IMG/VR virus record: IMGVR_UViG_3300045977_000216
Span: 1 to 64,000 of that record
Reading direction: 5' to 3' (one strand)
DNA length: 64,000 nt
From: a virus
The position numbers and the translations under genes were made by a program. Below, one piece after another: positions 51,737 to 59,003 of the stretch (its first letter is position 1; each line of letters opens with the position of its first letter). The notes under the pieces were generated by a model. That model was not told the DNA's origin, ran no database searches, and saw only the letters and a program-made list of their open reading frames with translations.

Positions 51737-52280
51737 CAGCCACCTCCAGCTTCCTGCCGGTCGCCTCGATCCTGAGCCCGATCTCGTCGGCAATCTTGCT
51801 GACCACCGTCGGGTCCTTGACGTAGTCCCCGATGATCGCCACCATCTCGTTGGCGAGCTGCATTGCCGCCATCTTGTCGATCATGACGCCGAGGGACGAC
51901 TCGAGCCTGTGGCAGGTCGACACGAGCTTCTCGATCTTCATGACGAGGTCCGAGATCTTCGAGGCGTACATGATGAGGTCCGCCGGCGTCGCACACTTGA
52001 TCACGACGCTCTCGAGCGTGAGCCTCAGGATGCCGATCTCCTCCCTGAGGCTCTTGACCTGGGGGTTGGTCGCAAAGTCCTCAACCCTGGCCTGCCACTG
52101 TGCGATCCTGTAGTTGCGGATGTTCTCTCGCTCCTGCTTGTTCAGCGTCGGTCCGCCAGCGTGCATCTTGCAGCGATCGATGCCTTCCTCCGAGACGTAG
52201 GGACACTGTCCCCCAGCAAAGACGGCCTGGCACCGCCTGGGATCGTCGGGCTCGCACCTCTTGAGCTTATGCTCGATCAT
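51720..52280 (-). CDS. probable terminase small subunit, 186 aa
   Basis: Directly upstream of the large terminase (17-base overlap). N-terminal zinc-like motif RCQAVFAGGQCPY...RCKMHAGG (C-C-C-H), then a long helical region that could oligomerise. Small subunit is inferred from place and layout. Confidence 0.6.
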   Translation of the reverse strand: MIEHKLKRCEPDDPRRCQAVFAGGQCPYVSEEGIDRCKMHAGGPTLNKQERENIRNYRIAQWQARVEDFATNPQVKSLREEIGILRLTLESVVIKCATPADLIMYASKISDLVMKIEKLVSTCHRLESSLGVMIDKMAAMQLANEMVAIIGDYVKDPTVVSKIADEIGLRIEATGRKLEVADARPA

Positions 52281-52573
52281 TCTCTGACGACCTCCCAGCC
52301 GAAAACGTTCCCCGTGCTGCTCGTCAAGATGCCCGTGATTCTGTTCTGCACGCCGTCCCCATGCTTGCTCTCGAAGACCTCGAGTGGAAACGATGTCGGT
52401 GGCCTGATGCCGGTATCAACGGCGGCATCTGCCTCAGAGCTAATCCACAGCGTTACGCCGGCAGTGAAGTTGATTACGAAACCAACTCGCTTCGGATTCT
52501 TCTCGAGGATGGTCTTGGCAGACACCGCGTCGACTGGTACGGTGAACGGTACGATCTTCGTCTTGACGGCCAT
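52277..52573 (-). CDS. small beta-rich virion protein A, 98 aa
   Basis: Paralog of the next gene: both share KxVPF(T/A)V, KNP(K/N)RVG and end in GWE(V/I)VR. Likely a small head- or tail-surface beta barrel. ATGA overlap with the terminase small-subunit gene. Confidence 0.65.
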   Translation of the reverse strand: MAVKTKIVPFTVPVDAVSAKTILEKNPKRVGFVINFTAGVTLWISSEADAAVDTGIRPPTSFPLEVFESKHGDGVQNRITGILTSSTGNVFGWEVVRE

Positions 52574-52576
52574 CGG

Positions 52577-52876
52577 TCACCTCCTCACTATTTCCCAGCC
52601 GTGGACGGTCGCCGACCCACCCTGGGTTATGGCCTGGAACTCCCCCTGGATCGCCGTACCGTAGTCATCCTCGCTCATCTCTAATACTGGCTGAGATGCC
52701 GATCCCGCCAGTCGCACGCCGGCATTCACGGCAGCAGGAGCATTCTGGTTAACCCACCCTCCGACCGTGACAACAGACCACAGGATGCCGACCCTGTTCG
52801 GATTGCGGTCGAGCACCTTAACGGACGCTCCAGTGGTGACCTGGACGGCAAATGGTACGAGCTTCGTGTTGGTCAT
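52577..52876 (-). CDS. small beta-rich virion protein B, 99 aa
   Basis: Tandem paralog of protein A, diverged at sequence level but with the same start, NPNRVG loop and GWEIVRR end. Overlaps the upstream gene by 4 bases. Confidence 0.65.
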   Translation of the reverse strand: MTNTKLVPFAVQVTTGASVKVLDRNPNRVGILWSVVTVGGWVNQNAPAAVNAGVRLAGSASQPVLEMSEDDYGTAIQGEFQAITQGGSATVHGWEIVRR

Positions 52877-53112
52877 ATTACGTTCATGTCCCCTGGCACG
52901 GGAGGAGGAAACGTCCCGTTGGCCGTGAAGGTCTTGATCCATCGACCGCCGCTCCCGACGAGCTCCAAGGTCACGCCAGCTCCGTCGCACACTGTGAGCG
53001 AGACGGACGAGGCGTCGGGTCCAACCACCTCTGTCCGATCCGGCTTGCCGGACTCCCTCACGTGTAGCTGTCGGACCTCGGAGCTCTTCGGGAACGCCAC
53101 GATGAGGTTCAT
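52873..53112 (-). CDS. hypothetical protein, 79 aa
   Basis: Beta-rich, with GSGGRWIKTFTANGTF resembling a repeated virion beta hairpin. Its start overlaps the metalloprotease stop (ATGA) and its stop the next ATG. Probably structural. Confidence 0.6.
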   Translation of the reverse strand: MNLIVAFPKSSEVRQLHVRESGKPDRTEVVGPDASSVSLTVCDGAGVTLELVGSGGRWIKTFTANGTFPPPVPGDMNVI

Positions 53113-54302
53113 AGCAGCTTCAGAATGAGCGGGAGAATCTGACCCAGGATCTCGACGAGCTTCGACCAGTCGATGGTCGCCGAGGCCTGCTGGAAGCTGA
53201 TGCTCTCGCCGCCTTCTCCGATGAGGACGTTGAGGAGGTCCCTGACCCCGATCATGATCGTGCGAGCGTCCCCGCCGCGGAGTGACGCGACGAGCTTCGT
53301 CACGGCACCGATGATTCCTCCGATCCCAGGAGCCGCCGAGGCGTCCTGGGAAGGCATCAGGGCCTCAAGCTGATCTGCGTACGCTGCGAACTGGTTCATG
53401 TTTTCCTCTCCTAGCTTGATTGCTGTCCAGCCCTCTGGAAGTCGGACGCGAAGCATCTTTTCCTTCAGGCTGAGTTTTAGAACGACGTCCTTCGGTGGTG
53501 GATCTGGCGGTGGGGGAGGTGGTGGTGGGGGCGGGGGAACCACCTGTCTTGGATAGAGCTCCCCCGCCGCCTTCCGGTCCATCTGCGAGAAGTCCTTGCC
53601 ACCCAGGATAGGCTCACCGTCCTTGGTGATGCTGCCAGGGAGGCTGTAGGTCATAATCGAGATCTCGTCGGCGTGCTCGGAGCCCCTGAGGGCTGATTCT
53701 GAGAGCGGCGTGAGCACCTGCTGCTCGACCGTCATCGCCGACCACCCCTGCGTCTGCCTGAAGTAGGCGATGGCCTTGTCCCTGTCGATCTGTGCCACGA
53801 TCTCCGGCCGCATGTGCTCGTGCGGAAATCCCAAGGTGTGCCCTGCCTCGTGGCGGATGACCCTGCGGCATTCAGACTCGGGGGTCTTCATCGTGAACCC
53901 CTGGAGGCACATGGTCGCTCGCGACCGCTGTATGTGCAGGATGTCGGTTCCGAGGTACGACCAGTATCCGTCGCCGGACCGAGTGATGCGAACCTGCGGG
54001 TCCACGTTGGACAGGCGAAACTCAACGTTGCAGAACTCCCCCCAGGAGTTCATGTGCGAGAGAATCATACGCTGCAGGTCCGCCGGAGTCTCCTCCATGA
54101 AGCCCACCGTGAGCTTCACGCCCTTGTTCGGCCAGTACTTGGTCACCAAGACCGCCAAGTGGCCGGGATCGAGGACGATTCCAGCAGCCGGAAGACCCTC
54201 GACGTTGGGGCGGTTGGAGGGATTGATGTCGATGGCCGTCTGTGCGGCCACCACCATCTCCTCTTTGCTCAGGGAGACCGGCCTGCAGGCTATGAAGCTC
54301 AT
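53109..54302 (-). CDS. astacin-like zinc metalloprotease with poly-proline linker, 397 aa
   Basis: HEAGHTLGFPHEH is a full HExxHxxGxxHE metzincin zinc site and SIMTYS the Met-turn, with a catalytic domain of about residues 40-240. A run of eleven prolines near residue 262 links it to a C-terminal domain that ends in a hydrophobic helix (LGQILPLILKLL). No signal peptide is seen, so it may act in the virion or after lysis. Similar M12A-type proteins occur in some bacteria; a phage copy in the virion operon is unusual. Confidence 0.85.
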   Translation of the reverse strand: MSFIACRPVSLSKEEMVVAAQTAIDINPSNRPNVEGLPAAGIVLDPGHLAVLVTKYWPNKGVKLTVGFMEETPADLQRMILSHMNSWGEFCNVEFRLSNVDPQVRITRSGDGYWSYLGTDILHIQRSRATMCLQGFTMKTPESECRRVIRHEAGHTLGFPHEHMRPEIVAQIDRDKAIAYFRQTQGWSAMTVEQQVLTPLSESALRGSEHADEISIMTYSLPGSITKDGEPILGGKDFSQMDRKAAGELYPRQVVPPPPPPPPPPPDPPPKDVVLKLSLKEKMLRVRLPEGWTAIKLGEENMNQFAAYADQLEALMPSQDASAAPGIGGIIGAVTKLVASLRGGDARTIMIGVRDLLNVLIGEGGESISFQQASATIDWSKLVEILGQILPLILKLL

Positions 54303-54318
54303 GTTCGCCTCCTGAAAT

Positions 54319-54345
54319 GGGAGCGGGTGACCAGCACCCGCTCCC
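54319..54345. terminator. perfect 11-bp hairpin without T tract
   Basis: GGGAGCGGGTG/CACCCGCTCCC with a 5-base loop, between the exported 81-aa gene and the metalloprotease gene. Without a U run it may be a processing or stability stem rather than a terminator. Confidence 0.4.
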
Positions 54346-54376
54346 TACCCAGAGTGCCGCCACGTGCAAGCGGCAA

Positions 54377-54622
54377 TCAGTGTACGAACCGAATCACCCG
54401 AGGACGACGATCAACCTCGATCCTGAGGAACGGATCGAAGAACGGGTCCCGAATGAACACCCGCTCGACCCTGCGGGGCGGCAAGTAGTCGTAGGTGCTG
54501 TAGTAGTATCCCAGGCTCTGGCTGGGGCACCCATTGACAAACTGCACGCGACCACGGCCGTGGGCCTCGGCGTCACTCGCGAGAGCGAGGACCAGGAACA
54601 TTGCAATCAGCAAGACACGCAT
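54377..54622 (-). CDS. small exported protein, 81 aa
   Basis: Clear signal peptide MRVLLIAMFLVLALASDAEA, then a short mature part with SYYYSTYDYLPP-like tyrosines and basic strands. Mature protein about 61 aa. Function unknown; co-expressed with the haem proteins. Confidence 0.65.
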   Translation of the reverse strand: MRVLLIAMFLVLALASDAEAHGRGRVQFVNGCPSQSLGYYYSTYDYLPPRRVERVFIRDPFFDPFLRIEVDRRPRVIRFVH

Positions 54623-54635
54623 TGTGCACCTCCCT

Positions 54636-54944
54636 TCAAGGTTTCTTCTGCCTGGTCTTGACGAGCAGCAGCTCCTCTGTTCCGACCCCTACTACGATCC
54701 CGACCAAGCTGACCCTCTGACCGATCTTCTTCCTCACCTCCGCCTCCAGCTTCTTCGCCTCTGCCGCGTCTTGGAACACGAGCCTCGTATTCCCAACGTA
54801 CAGCTGAATAGACTTCAGGCCAGCGGCATCGTGGTGCGTCCTCTCAGACACGAGGCCAACGACCTCGTCAGTCTTTGAGAACACCAGACTCTTCGGCTCC
54901 TCCGCCACCAGCAGAATCAATCCGATCCAGCAAGCGCTGCCCAC
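54636..54944 (-). CDS. possible exported protein, 102 aa
   Basis: GTG at 54944 follows AGGAG by nine bases. Short hydrophobic N-terminus (WIGLILLVA) then two beta/alpha segments. Starts 28 bases inside the cytochrome-like gene. Unknown function. Confidence 0.55.
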   Translation of the reverse strand: MGSACWIGLILLVAEEPKSLVFSKTDEVVGLVSERTHHDAAGLKSIQLYVGNTRLVFQDAAEAKKLEAEVRKKIGQRVSLVGIVVGVGTEELLLVKTRQKKP

Positions 54945-55984
54945 AGGTTGTACTCCTTCGGAGTGATCTTGCGACCGGGCCCACCCTCTGGGTTCCTCGG
55001 CATACGCTTGTCGAGGTCGTGGGTGATGAGTCGCTCCAAGACAATCTCCTTCGTGATTCCGACCTTGTCCCTGTCACCCGTCGCCGGAAGGGCGGGGTAG
55101 GTCGTCCACTCGAAGTTACCCTTCGGCTCTTCGCCGGAGTGGCACGACGAGCACTCCTTCTTGGCGTGGGCCTCCCAGAGCTTCCCGACGTTCGGTACGT
55201 CGACCCTCTCCACCTTCATTCTCCCGTCCGCTCCAGTCGAGGCCCTGTAGCTGTACTCACGCTGCTCAATGCGAGCACGATCTGGCTCCCTGAGCATTTC
55301 CCGTAGAATGTCGCCCTTCGCCCTGATCTCAGCGATCTTGGCCGCACCGTCGTTAAGAGCACGGACGTTATCTTGATAGTTTTGATTCGCGTTCCCCTCC
55401 AAACGCTGCACGCCCTCGACCAAGCGACCAGCCTGTTGGAGGGCTACGTTGAGGTCTACGCTGGAGTACAGGTCCGCGATGGTCGACCGCTCGTAGCCGT
55501 ACACGGTGTTCCCCTGAACGCCGGCTGCGGAGAGGCGGAACCTCAGCGGAGAGGCGTAGGGAACGTGCGACCCGTAGCCCTCCCAACGGAAGTTGTCCTG
55601 GAGCCCCAGGACCTGGATGGTCTCTACAAACTCAGCCTGCTGGAGGGCCTCGAGCTGCTTCTGGGCCTCCACACGGTCGCGATAAGCAACGAGGTCGAGG
55701 ACCTTCTCACGCCACAGCGGGTCTCGGTAGCTCGGGAGAGCGGGCTTGACCTCAGCAACCGGCACATACGCATACCGATACCTCTCCCTAGTGTAGCACC
55801 GGCCGCAGTAGTAGTACGGCTCGGTGTAGTAGGTCTTGGTCGCGGTGTAGAACTGGCCGTCCTTGTACCACCGACCCTTCGTCCACACGTAACTATCCAC
55901 GTTGACGAAGCCCTCGGGGTACGAGTCGCTCGCGAGAGCCGCCACCGGAGCTGCCATGAGAACCAGGAGAATCACAAACCTCAC
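54917..55984 (-). CDS. exported c-type cytochrome-like protein, 355 aa
   Basis: Signal peptide MRFVILLVLMAAPVAALA. Near residue 283 KKECSSCHSGEEPKG gives a CxxCH haem-c motif, with a methionine about 44 residues later (DKRMPRN) as possible sixth ligand. The middle is helical, the front aromatic-rich. Expected in the periplasm of the host with covalently attached haem. Resembles the short cytochrome domain common in Planctomycetota. Very unusual for a phage. Confidence 0.75.
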   Translation of the reverse strand: MRFVILLVLMAAPVAALASDSYPEGFVNVDSYVWTKGRWYKDGQFYTATKTYYTEPYYYCGRCYTRERYRYAYVPVAEVKPALPSYRDPLWREKVLDLVAYRDRVEAQKQLEALQQAEFVETIQVLGLQDNFRWEGYGSHVPYASPLRFRLSAAGVQGNTVYGYERSTIADLYSSVDLNVALQQAGRLVEGVQRLEGNANQNYQDNVRALNDGAAKIAEIRAKGDILREMLREPDRARIEQREYSYRASTGADGRMKVERVDVPNVGKLWEAHAKKECSSCHSGEEPKGNFEWTTYPALPATGDRDKVGITKEIVLERLITHDLDKRMPRNPEGGPGRKITPKEYNLWAALAGSD

Positions 55985-57756
55985 TTGACACCTCCTATCA
56001 GCGTCGCCTGCGAGCGACGAGCCGCGAAGGCCGTCACCAGCGACCAGTCCACCCTGTTGATCTCAAGACCACTTTTCAGAGCCGCGATCCTAACGTCCTC
56101 CGGCACGATGACCCCGTTGACCGGAACTGGCGGCAGCAAAATCCTCAGGTGCTCGACGGCCTGCTCCCGCTGCTTCCTCCTGGCCTCGTCACCGTCCTTG
56201 ATCGCGGAATCAAGAGGGACGTCGAAGCCGAGCTCCCTGAGGGCTTCGACGGGCCCGACCGTGCGGTAGAAGTAGGAGTCCCAATCGGACGCCACCCTCT
56301 GAGACGCTAGGACGACTACATCGGTCTGATCCGGCGAGACCTTCCAGGTGCCGGTCGCCCTCAGGACGGCAGCCGCGTAGGAGTTCCGGAGTGGCTCTAG
56401 GGCCTCCTCCGGCTCGCCGCCGTACCAGCCACGTATCCTGTCCCTGGCGTCCTTCTTAACCAGGTCCCCGAAAACCCCGACGTCCCTCGCGAGCAGAATC
56501 TTGACGTCGTTGACTAGTGGCTTCCAGCCATCCCTGTCCGGCCCGTGGCACCTAATGCACGCCACGGCTCCCTGGAGCGTGTTCGTGTACGGCTCGGGAA
56601 TCCGGTGGTCGACGGCCACGTTCTGCGGGACGAACTCCTGCAGGGTCCCGCGACCATTGAACAGTGCGTACCCGAGCATTCCATTCGCCCGAGTGAAGAT
56701 GACCTCCCTGGCGAAGTCTACGAACTCCACCAGGTTCATGATCGCGTGCTGCCCGACGTCTATGTCCTCGTCGGACACGTCGTGCGTCACGAAGCACCAG
56801 CCGAGCAGCGTCCTGAAGTAGTCGACCCGCCTCGGCTTTCCCGTGACCAGACTACGGAAGATCCCGACCCTGCCGTCGCCCCTGATCCTGTCGAAGATGT
56901 CGGCGGCGGTGACGCCGGCTGCAATATTCCCGACCCCGAGGCTCTCGAAGAGCAGGTCCTCGTCCGATCCCTTCTGACCCGCCCTCCGGATGCCGGCGAA
57001 CTCATAGTAGAGCCCGCCGAAGATCGTCCTGAATGCTCCCTTCCCCTTGATCGTGGAGAGCATCCTGGCGAAGAGGTACTGGTGGGAGACTATCGGGGCC
57101 AGGGACTTCGTGGCTTCCCTCAACTTCGGGAAGTGCGGAACGTGCTCCGCGTCGAACCTCACCACATCCTTCCCGAGCTCGGAGACCGGTACCTCCACCT
57201 CCCTGACGGTCTCCTCGGAGTACGTCTCCTCGACGTCCCGCACCGCGAACTGGTTCCCTCCCAGGGCCACCCTCTGCTTAACCGTCCGCTTCTTCTGCGT
57301 GGTCTCGACGACCTTCTTCTTGACCTTCGGCAGGTCAAGATCGAGGAGAGGAATGAGGTCCTTGGTCACGAGCAGCGAGAAGTCAGGATCAAATTGCAGC
57401 TCGTCCCAGAGCTCGAGCCACTCCTTAAGGTCGGCTAGGACGGGAGCGAAGTCCTTCAGGTTGACCCTGACCAGGACCGCATCTCCCCTACCCACGGCCC
57501 TCGGTTGCACGATCACGGAGGACCGGCTCGTGGTGTTCAGCACGAAGGCCACGGCCTGGTACGACGCCTGGCTCCCGTTCTTCACCCACACGTACCGAGT
57601 GAACGCTCGCTCCTCAGGAGCTACGCTCTCAAGGTCCTCCGCCGCGAGCTCCGCCGCCACGGCCGGAACGGTCACGGGCTTCGGCTTGACCGGTGCCTGC
57701 GGCGTGCCGGTGGTCGCGAGAGCTAAGATCAAAAACAGCGGTGCCAGGTGCTTCAT
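55981..57756 (-). CDS. exported protein with a CxxCH haem motif, 591 aa
   Basis: N-terminal signal peptide (MKHLAPLFLILALATTGTPQ), a long beta/alpha body, and GAVACIRCHGPDRDGW (CxxCH, about residue 402). First gene of the virion-direction operon. ATG at 57756 is placed right after the T6 of a hairpin; an in-frame GTG at 57768 lies in the hairpin. No clear ribosome-binding site. Probably a monohaem periplasmic protein; role unknown. Confidence 0.75.
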   Translation of the reverse strand: MKHLAPLFLILALATTGTPQAPVKPKPVTVPAVAAELAAEDLESVAPEERAFTRYVWVKNGSQASYQAVAFVLNTTSRSSVIVQPRAVGRGDAVLVRVNLKDFAPVLADLKEWLELWDELQFDPDFSLLVTKDLIPLLDLDLPKVKKKVVETTQKKRTVKQRVALGGNQFAVRDVEETYSEETVREVEVPVSELGKDVVRFDAEHVPHFPKLREATKSLAPIVSHQYLFARMLSTIKGKGAFRTIFGGLYYEFAGIRRAGQKGSDEDLLFESLGVGNIAAGVTAADIFDRIRGDGRVGIFRSLVTGKPRRVDYFRTLLGWCFVTHDVSDEDIDVGQHAIMNLVEFVDFAREVIFTRANGMLGYALFNGRGTLQEFVPQNVAVDHRIPEPYTNTLQGAVACIRCHGPDRDGWKPLVNDVKILLARDVGVFGDLVKKDARDRIRGWYGGEPEEALEPLRNSYAAAVLRATGTWKVSPDQTDVVVLASQRVASDWDSYFYRTVGPVEALRELGFDVPLDSAIKDGDEARRKQREQAVEHLRILLPPVPVNGVIVPEDVRIAALKSGLEINRVDWSLVTAFAARRSQATLIGGVK

Positions 57757-57792
57757 AAAAAACCGCACGCAATATGGTCGTAAATCGTGCGG
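57757..57792 (-). terminator. intrinsic terminator at the start codon of the haem-protein operon
   Basis: On the minus strand CCGCACG pairs with CGTGCGG (16-base loop) followed at once by TTTTTT and then ATG. Transcripts from the promoter at 57820-57847 would meet it after about 50 bases. See the competing hairpin at 57791-57816. Confidence 0.6.
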
Positions 57793-57816
57793 CGGGTGGC
57801 CCTTCAGAATCCCGCC
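57791..57816 (-). promoter_or_regulatory. competing 5'-leader hairpin, possible antiterminator
   Basis: GGCGGG/CCCGCC with a 14-base loop at the very 5' end of the same leader. Its 3' arm shares two bases (57791-57792) with the terminator stem, so the two are unlikely to form fully together, as in attenuators. Confidence 0.45.
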
Positions 57817-57819
57817 ACT

Positions 57820-57847
57820 ATCATACTTTCCATTCTTGAAAAGTTAC
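57820..57847 (-). promoter_or_regulatory. shared phage promoter motif, copy 3
   Basis: GTAAC, 9 bases, ATGGAAAGTATGAT on the minus strand, pointing into the haem-protein and virion operon. Confidence 0.68.
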
Positions 57848-57884
57848 TGCCGGAATATTTTGGACCAAATTGCGTGCCACGACC

Positions 57885-57912
57885 GTAACCGCCAGGAAAT
57901 GGATAGTATGAT
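57885..57912 (+). promoter_or_regulatory. shared phage promoter motif, copy 4
   Basis: GTAAC, 9 bases, ATGGATAGTATGAT on the plus strand, back-to-back with copy 3 and pointing at the right-hand array. Confidence 0.65.
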
Positions 57913-57922
57913 TCTGCGAGCT

Positions 57923-57964
57923 GCATCCTGCTCCAAGCATCTTGCTCCAAGCATCCTGCTCCAG
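57923..57964. repeat. tandem repeat, 3 x 14 bp
   Basis: Unit GCATCYTGCTCCAR three times without spacer; the last base differs in unit 3. It begins 11 bases after promoter copy 4, so it would be in the 5' leader of that transcript. A further GCATCTTGC follows at about 57971. Confidence 0.7.
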
Positions 57965-58021
57965 AGACCAGCATCTTGCGTCTGATTTCAAAATCCGGAA
58001 ATTTTCTCACAGCATGGGGTG

Positions 58022-58034
58022 TGCCATTGTGGCA
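58022..58034. promoter_or_regulatory. palindromic operator-like site 1
   Basis: TGCCATTGTGGCA, a near-perfect palindrome around TTG. The same 13-mer recurs at 58157-58169, and a partial GCCGATTGTGG lies inside the promoter spacer at 58204-58232. Confidence 0.5.
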
Positions 58035-58082
58035 GTCGTGAGTTGAGGCTCCGCATGAATTCAGACCCTCCCTCACTTTTGC

Positions 58083-58152
58083 GGCCCCACCTCAATTATT
58101 TTGAGGCCACGCCCGAATTTTTGAGGCCACGCCCGAATTTTGAGGTGTGGCC
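58083..58152. repeat. direct and inverted repeat cluster
   Basis: TTGAGGCCACGCCCGAATTT occurs twice head-to-tail (58101-58120, 58121-58140), framed by GGCCCCACCTCA and its near-inverse TGAGGTGTGGCC (58083-58094, 58141-58152). Iteron-like layout upstream of the early promoter; may bind a regulator or initiator. Confidence 0.65.
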
Positions 58153-58156
58153 TGAC

Positions 58157-58169
58157 TGCCATTGTGGCA
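58157..58169. promoter_or_regulatory. palindromic operator-like site 2
   Basis: Second copy of TGCCATTGTGGCA, 35 bases upstream of the -35 box, extended here to a 15-base palindrome by a flanking C and G. Confidence 0.5.
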
Positions 58170-58203
58170 GGGGTAGTGTACGGCCGTACAGGTAAAATCT
58201 CTC

Positions 58204-58232
58204 TTGACATGGGGTGCCGATTGTGGTACAAT
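58204..58232 (+). promoter_or_regulatory. consensus sigma-70 promoter of the right-hand array
   Basis: TTGACA and TACAAT spaced by exactly 17 bases. The start is expected near 58239. The spacer includes GCCGATTGTGG, like half of the nearby palindromes, so repression at this promoter is plausible. Confidence 0.78.
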
Positions 58233-58238
58233 GGGGCC

Positions 58239-58370
58239 ATGAGGGAAAGATGCCAGACAGGCAGTCTGGCTCCCGCGACCTACTGCGGTGAACGACCGAG
58301 GCACTGTACGTGCGTGCACCTACTTGCACCCGTCAGGTCTCCAGGACCACCGGCAGGTCGCGGGCTGTGA
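58239..58370 (+). CDS. doubtful 43-aa frame at the transcript start
   Basis: The ATG coincides with the predicted transcription start, so translation would have to be leaderless. The product is cysteine- and proline-rich with no motif. The DNA here forms a GCCAGAC/GTCTGGC hairpin, so this may be untranslated leader instead. Confidence 0.25.
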   Translation: MRERCQTGSLAPATYCGERPRHCTCVHLLAPVRSPGPPAGRGL

Positions 58371-58380
58371 CGAGGCGTCG

Positions 58381-58587
58381 ATGGTCCCGAAACTTGAGGA
58401 CAGATTGGAGAATCCCGTGTCCAGAATCCGCACCCTAGAGCTGCAAACAGCAGCTCGTCTTAGGGAACTGGCTGAATCCCTGTCGAAGGATGATGGTCCC
58501 GCTGACCTAGAGAGCGTGATCGCCGGAATGAAATGTCTCGCCTTTGAGATTTCGTCTCTGGCACTAGATTTAGAGATCAATAGGTAG
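58381..58587 (+). CDS. hypothetical protein, 68 aa
   Basis: ATG after GAGGCGTCG. One basic amphipathic N-terminal part, then helices with SLSKDDGPADLESVIAGM; may be a small helical regulator. A fragment of its start is repeated at 58626. Confidence 0.5.
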   Translation: MVPKLEDRLENPVSRIRTLELQTAARLRELAESLSKDDGPADLESVIAGMKCLAFEISSLALDLEINR

Positions 58588-58625
58588 ACTTGCGTACTGC
58601 GGGTCTCGCACCCCGCCTACCTACT

Positions 58626-58713
58626 GGCGTCGATGGTCCCGAAACTGGAGGGAGATTGTCTGAAATCCGAGCGTCTGGGGTCCGCGTGGGGAATCCCGCG
58701 TCCGGTAATATAA
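58626..58713 (+). pseudogene. partial repeat of the 68-aa gene start
   Basis: 21 bases spanning the start of the 68-aa gene (58374-58394) recur exactly at 58626-58646, then diverge; the open frame from ATG 58633 ends after 26 codons. Looks like a decayed partial duplication. Confidence 0.45.
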
Positions 58714-59003
58714 TGGCCTAGCGGCCACGCTATCTCAGGCTCGCGAGAGCTTGAGACCTCCTGCGGGTAGAAACCGCTAACGCTTGCAATCCGTGTGTGC
58801 CGTGAGGCACGTTCGGTGAGCGGGAGGAAATGTACCAGGGAGGTTTCGCGTACCTGGTCGGATGTCACCTGACGAGGTGTATGCCAACGGCGGGGTCACT
58901 CCCGCGTCAGTCCTGCACCGCGGTCACGGTACCAGCGGGTGACATGCCGAATCAAAGAGTGAAGTGTGCGGGACGAGCGGCCCTCGGGAAAGAGAGGTCC
59001 GCC
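58714..59003 (+). other. structured, probably untranslated region
   Basis: About 290 bases with several hairpins: CTCAGGCTC/GAGCTTGAG with a GCGA loop (58734-58755), GTGCC/GGCAC with a GTGA loop, ACCAGG...CCTGGT (58834-58857) and TGTCACC...GGTGACA. An ATG frame from 58830 is open into the next gene, but its GGAGG is too close to the ATG. Two GNRA-type loops in one leader suggest folded RNA. Confidence 0.4.
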
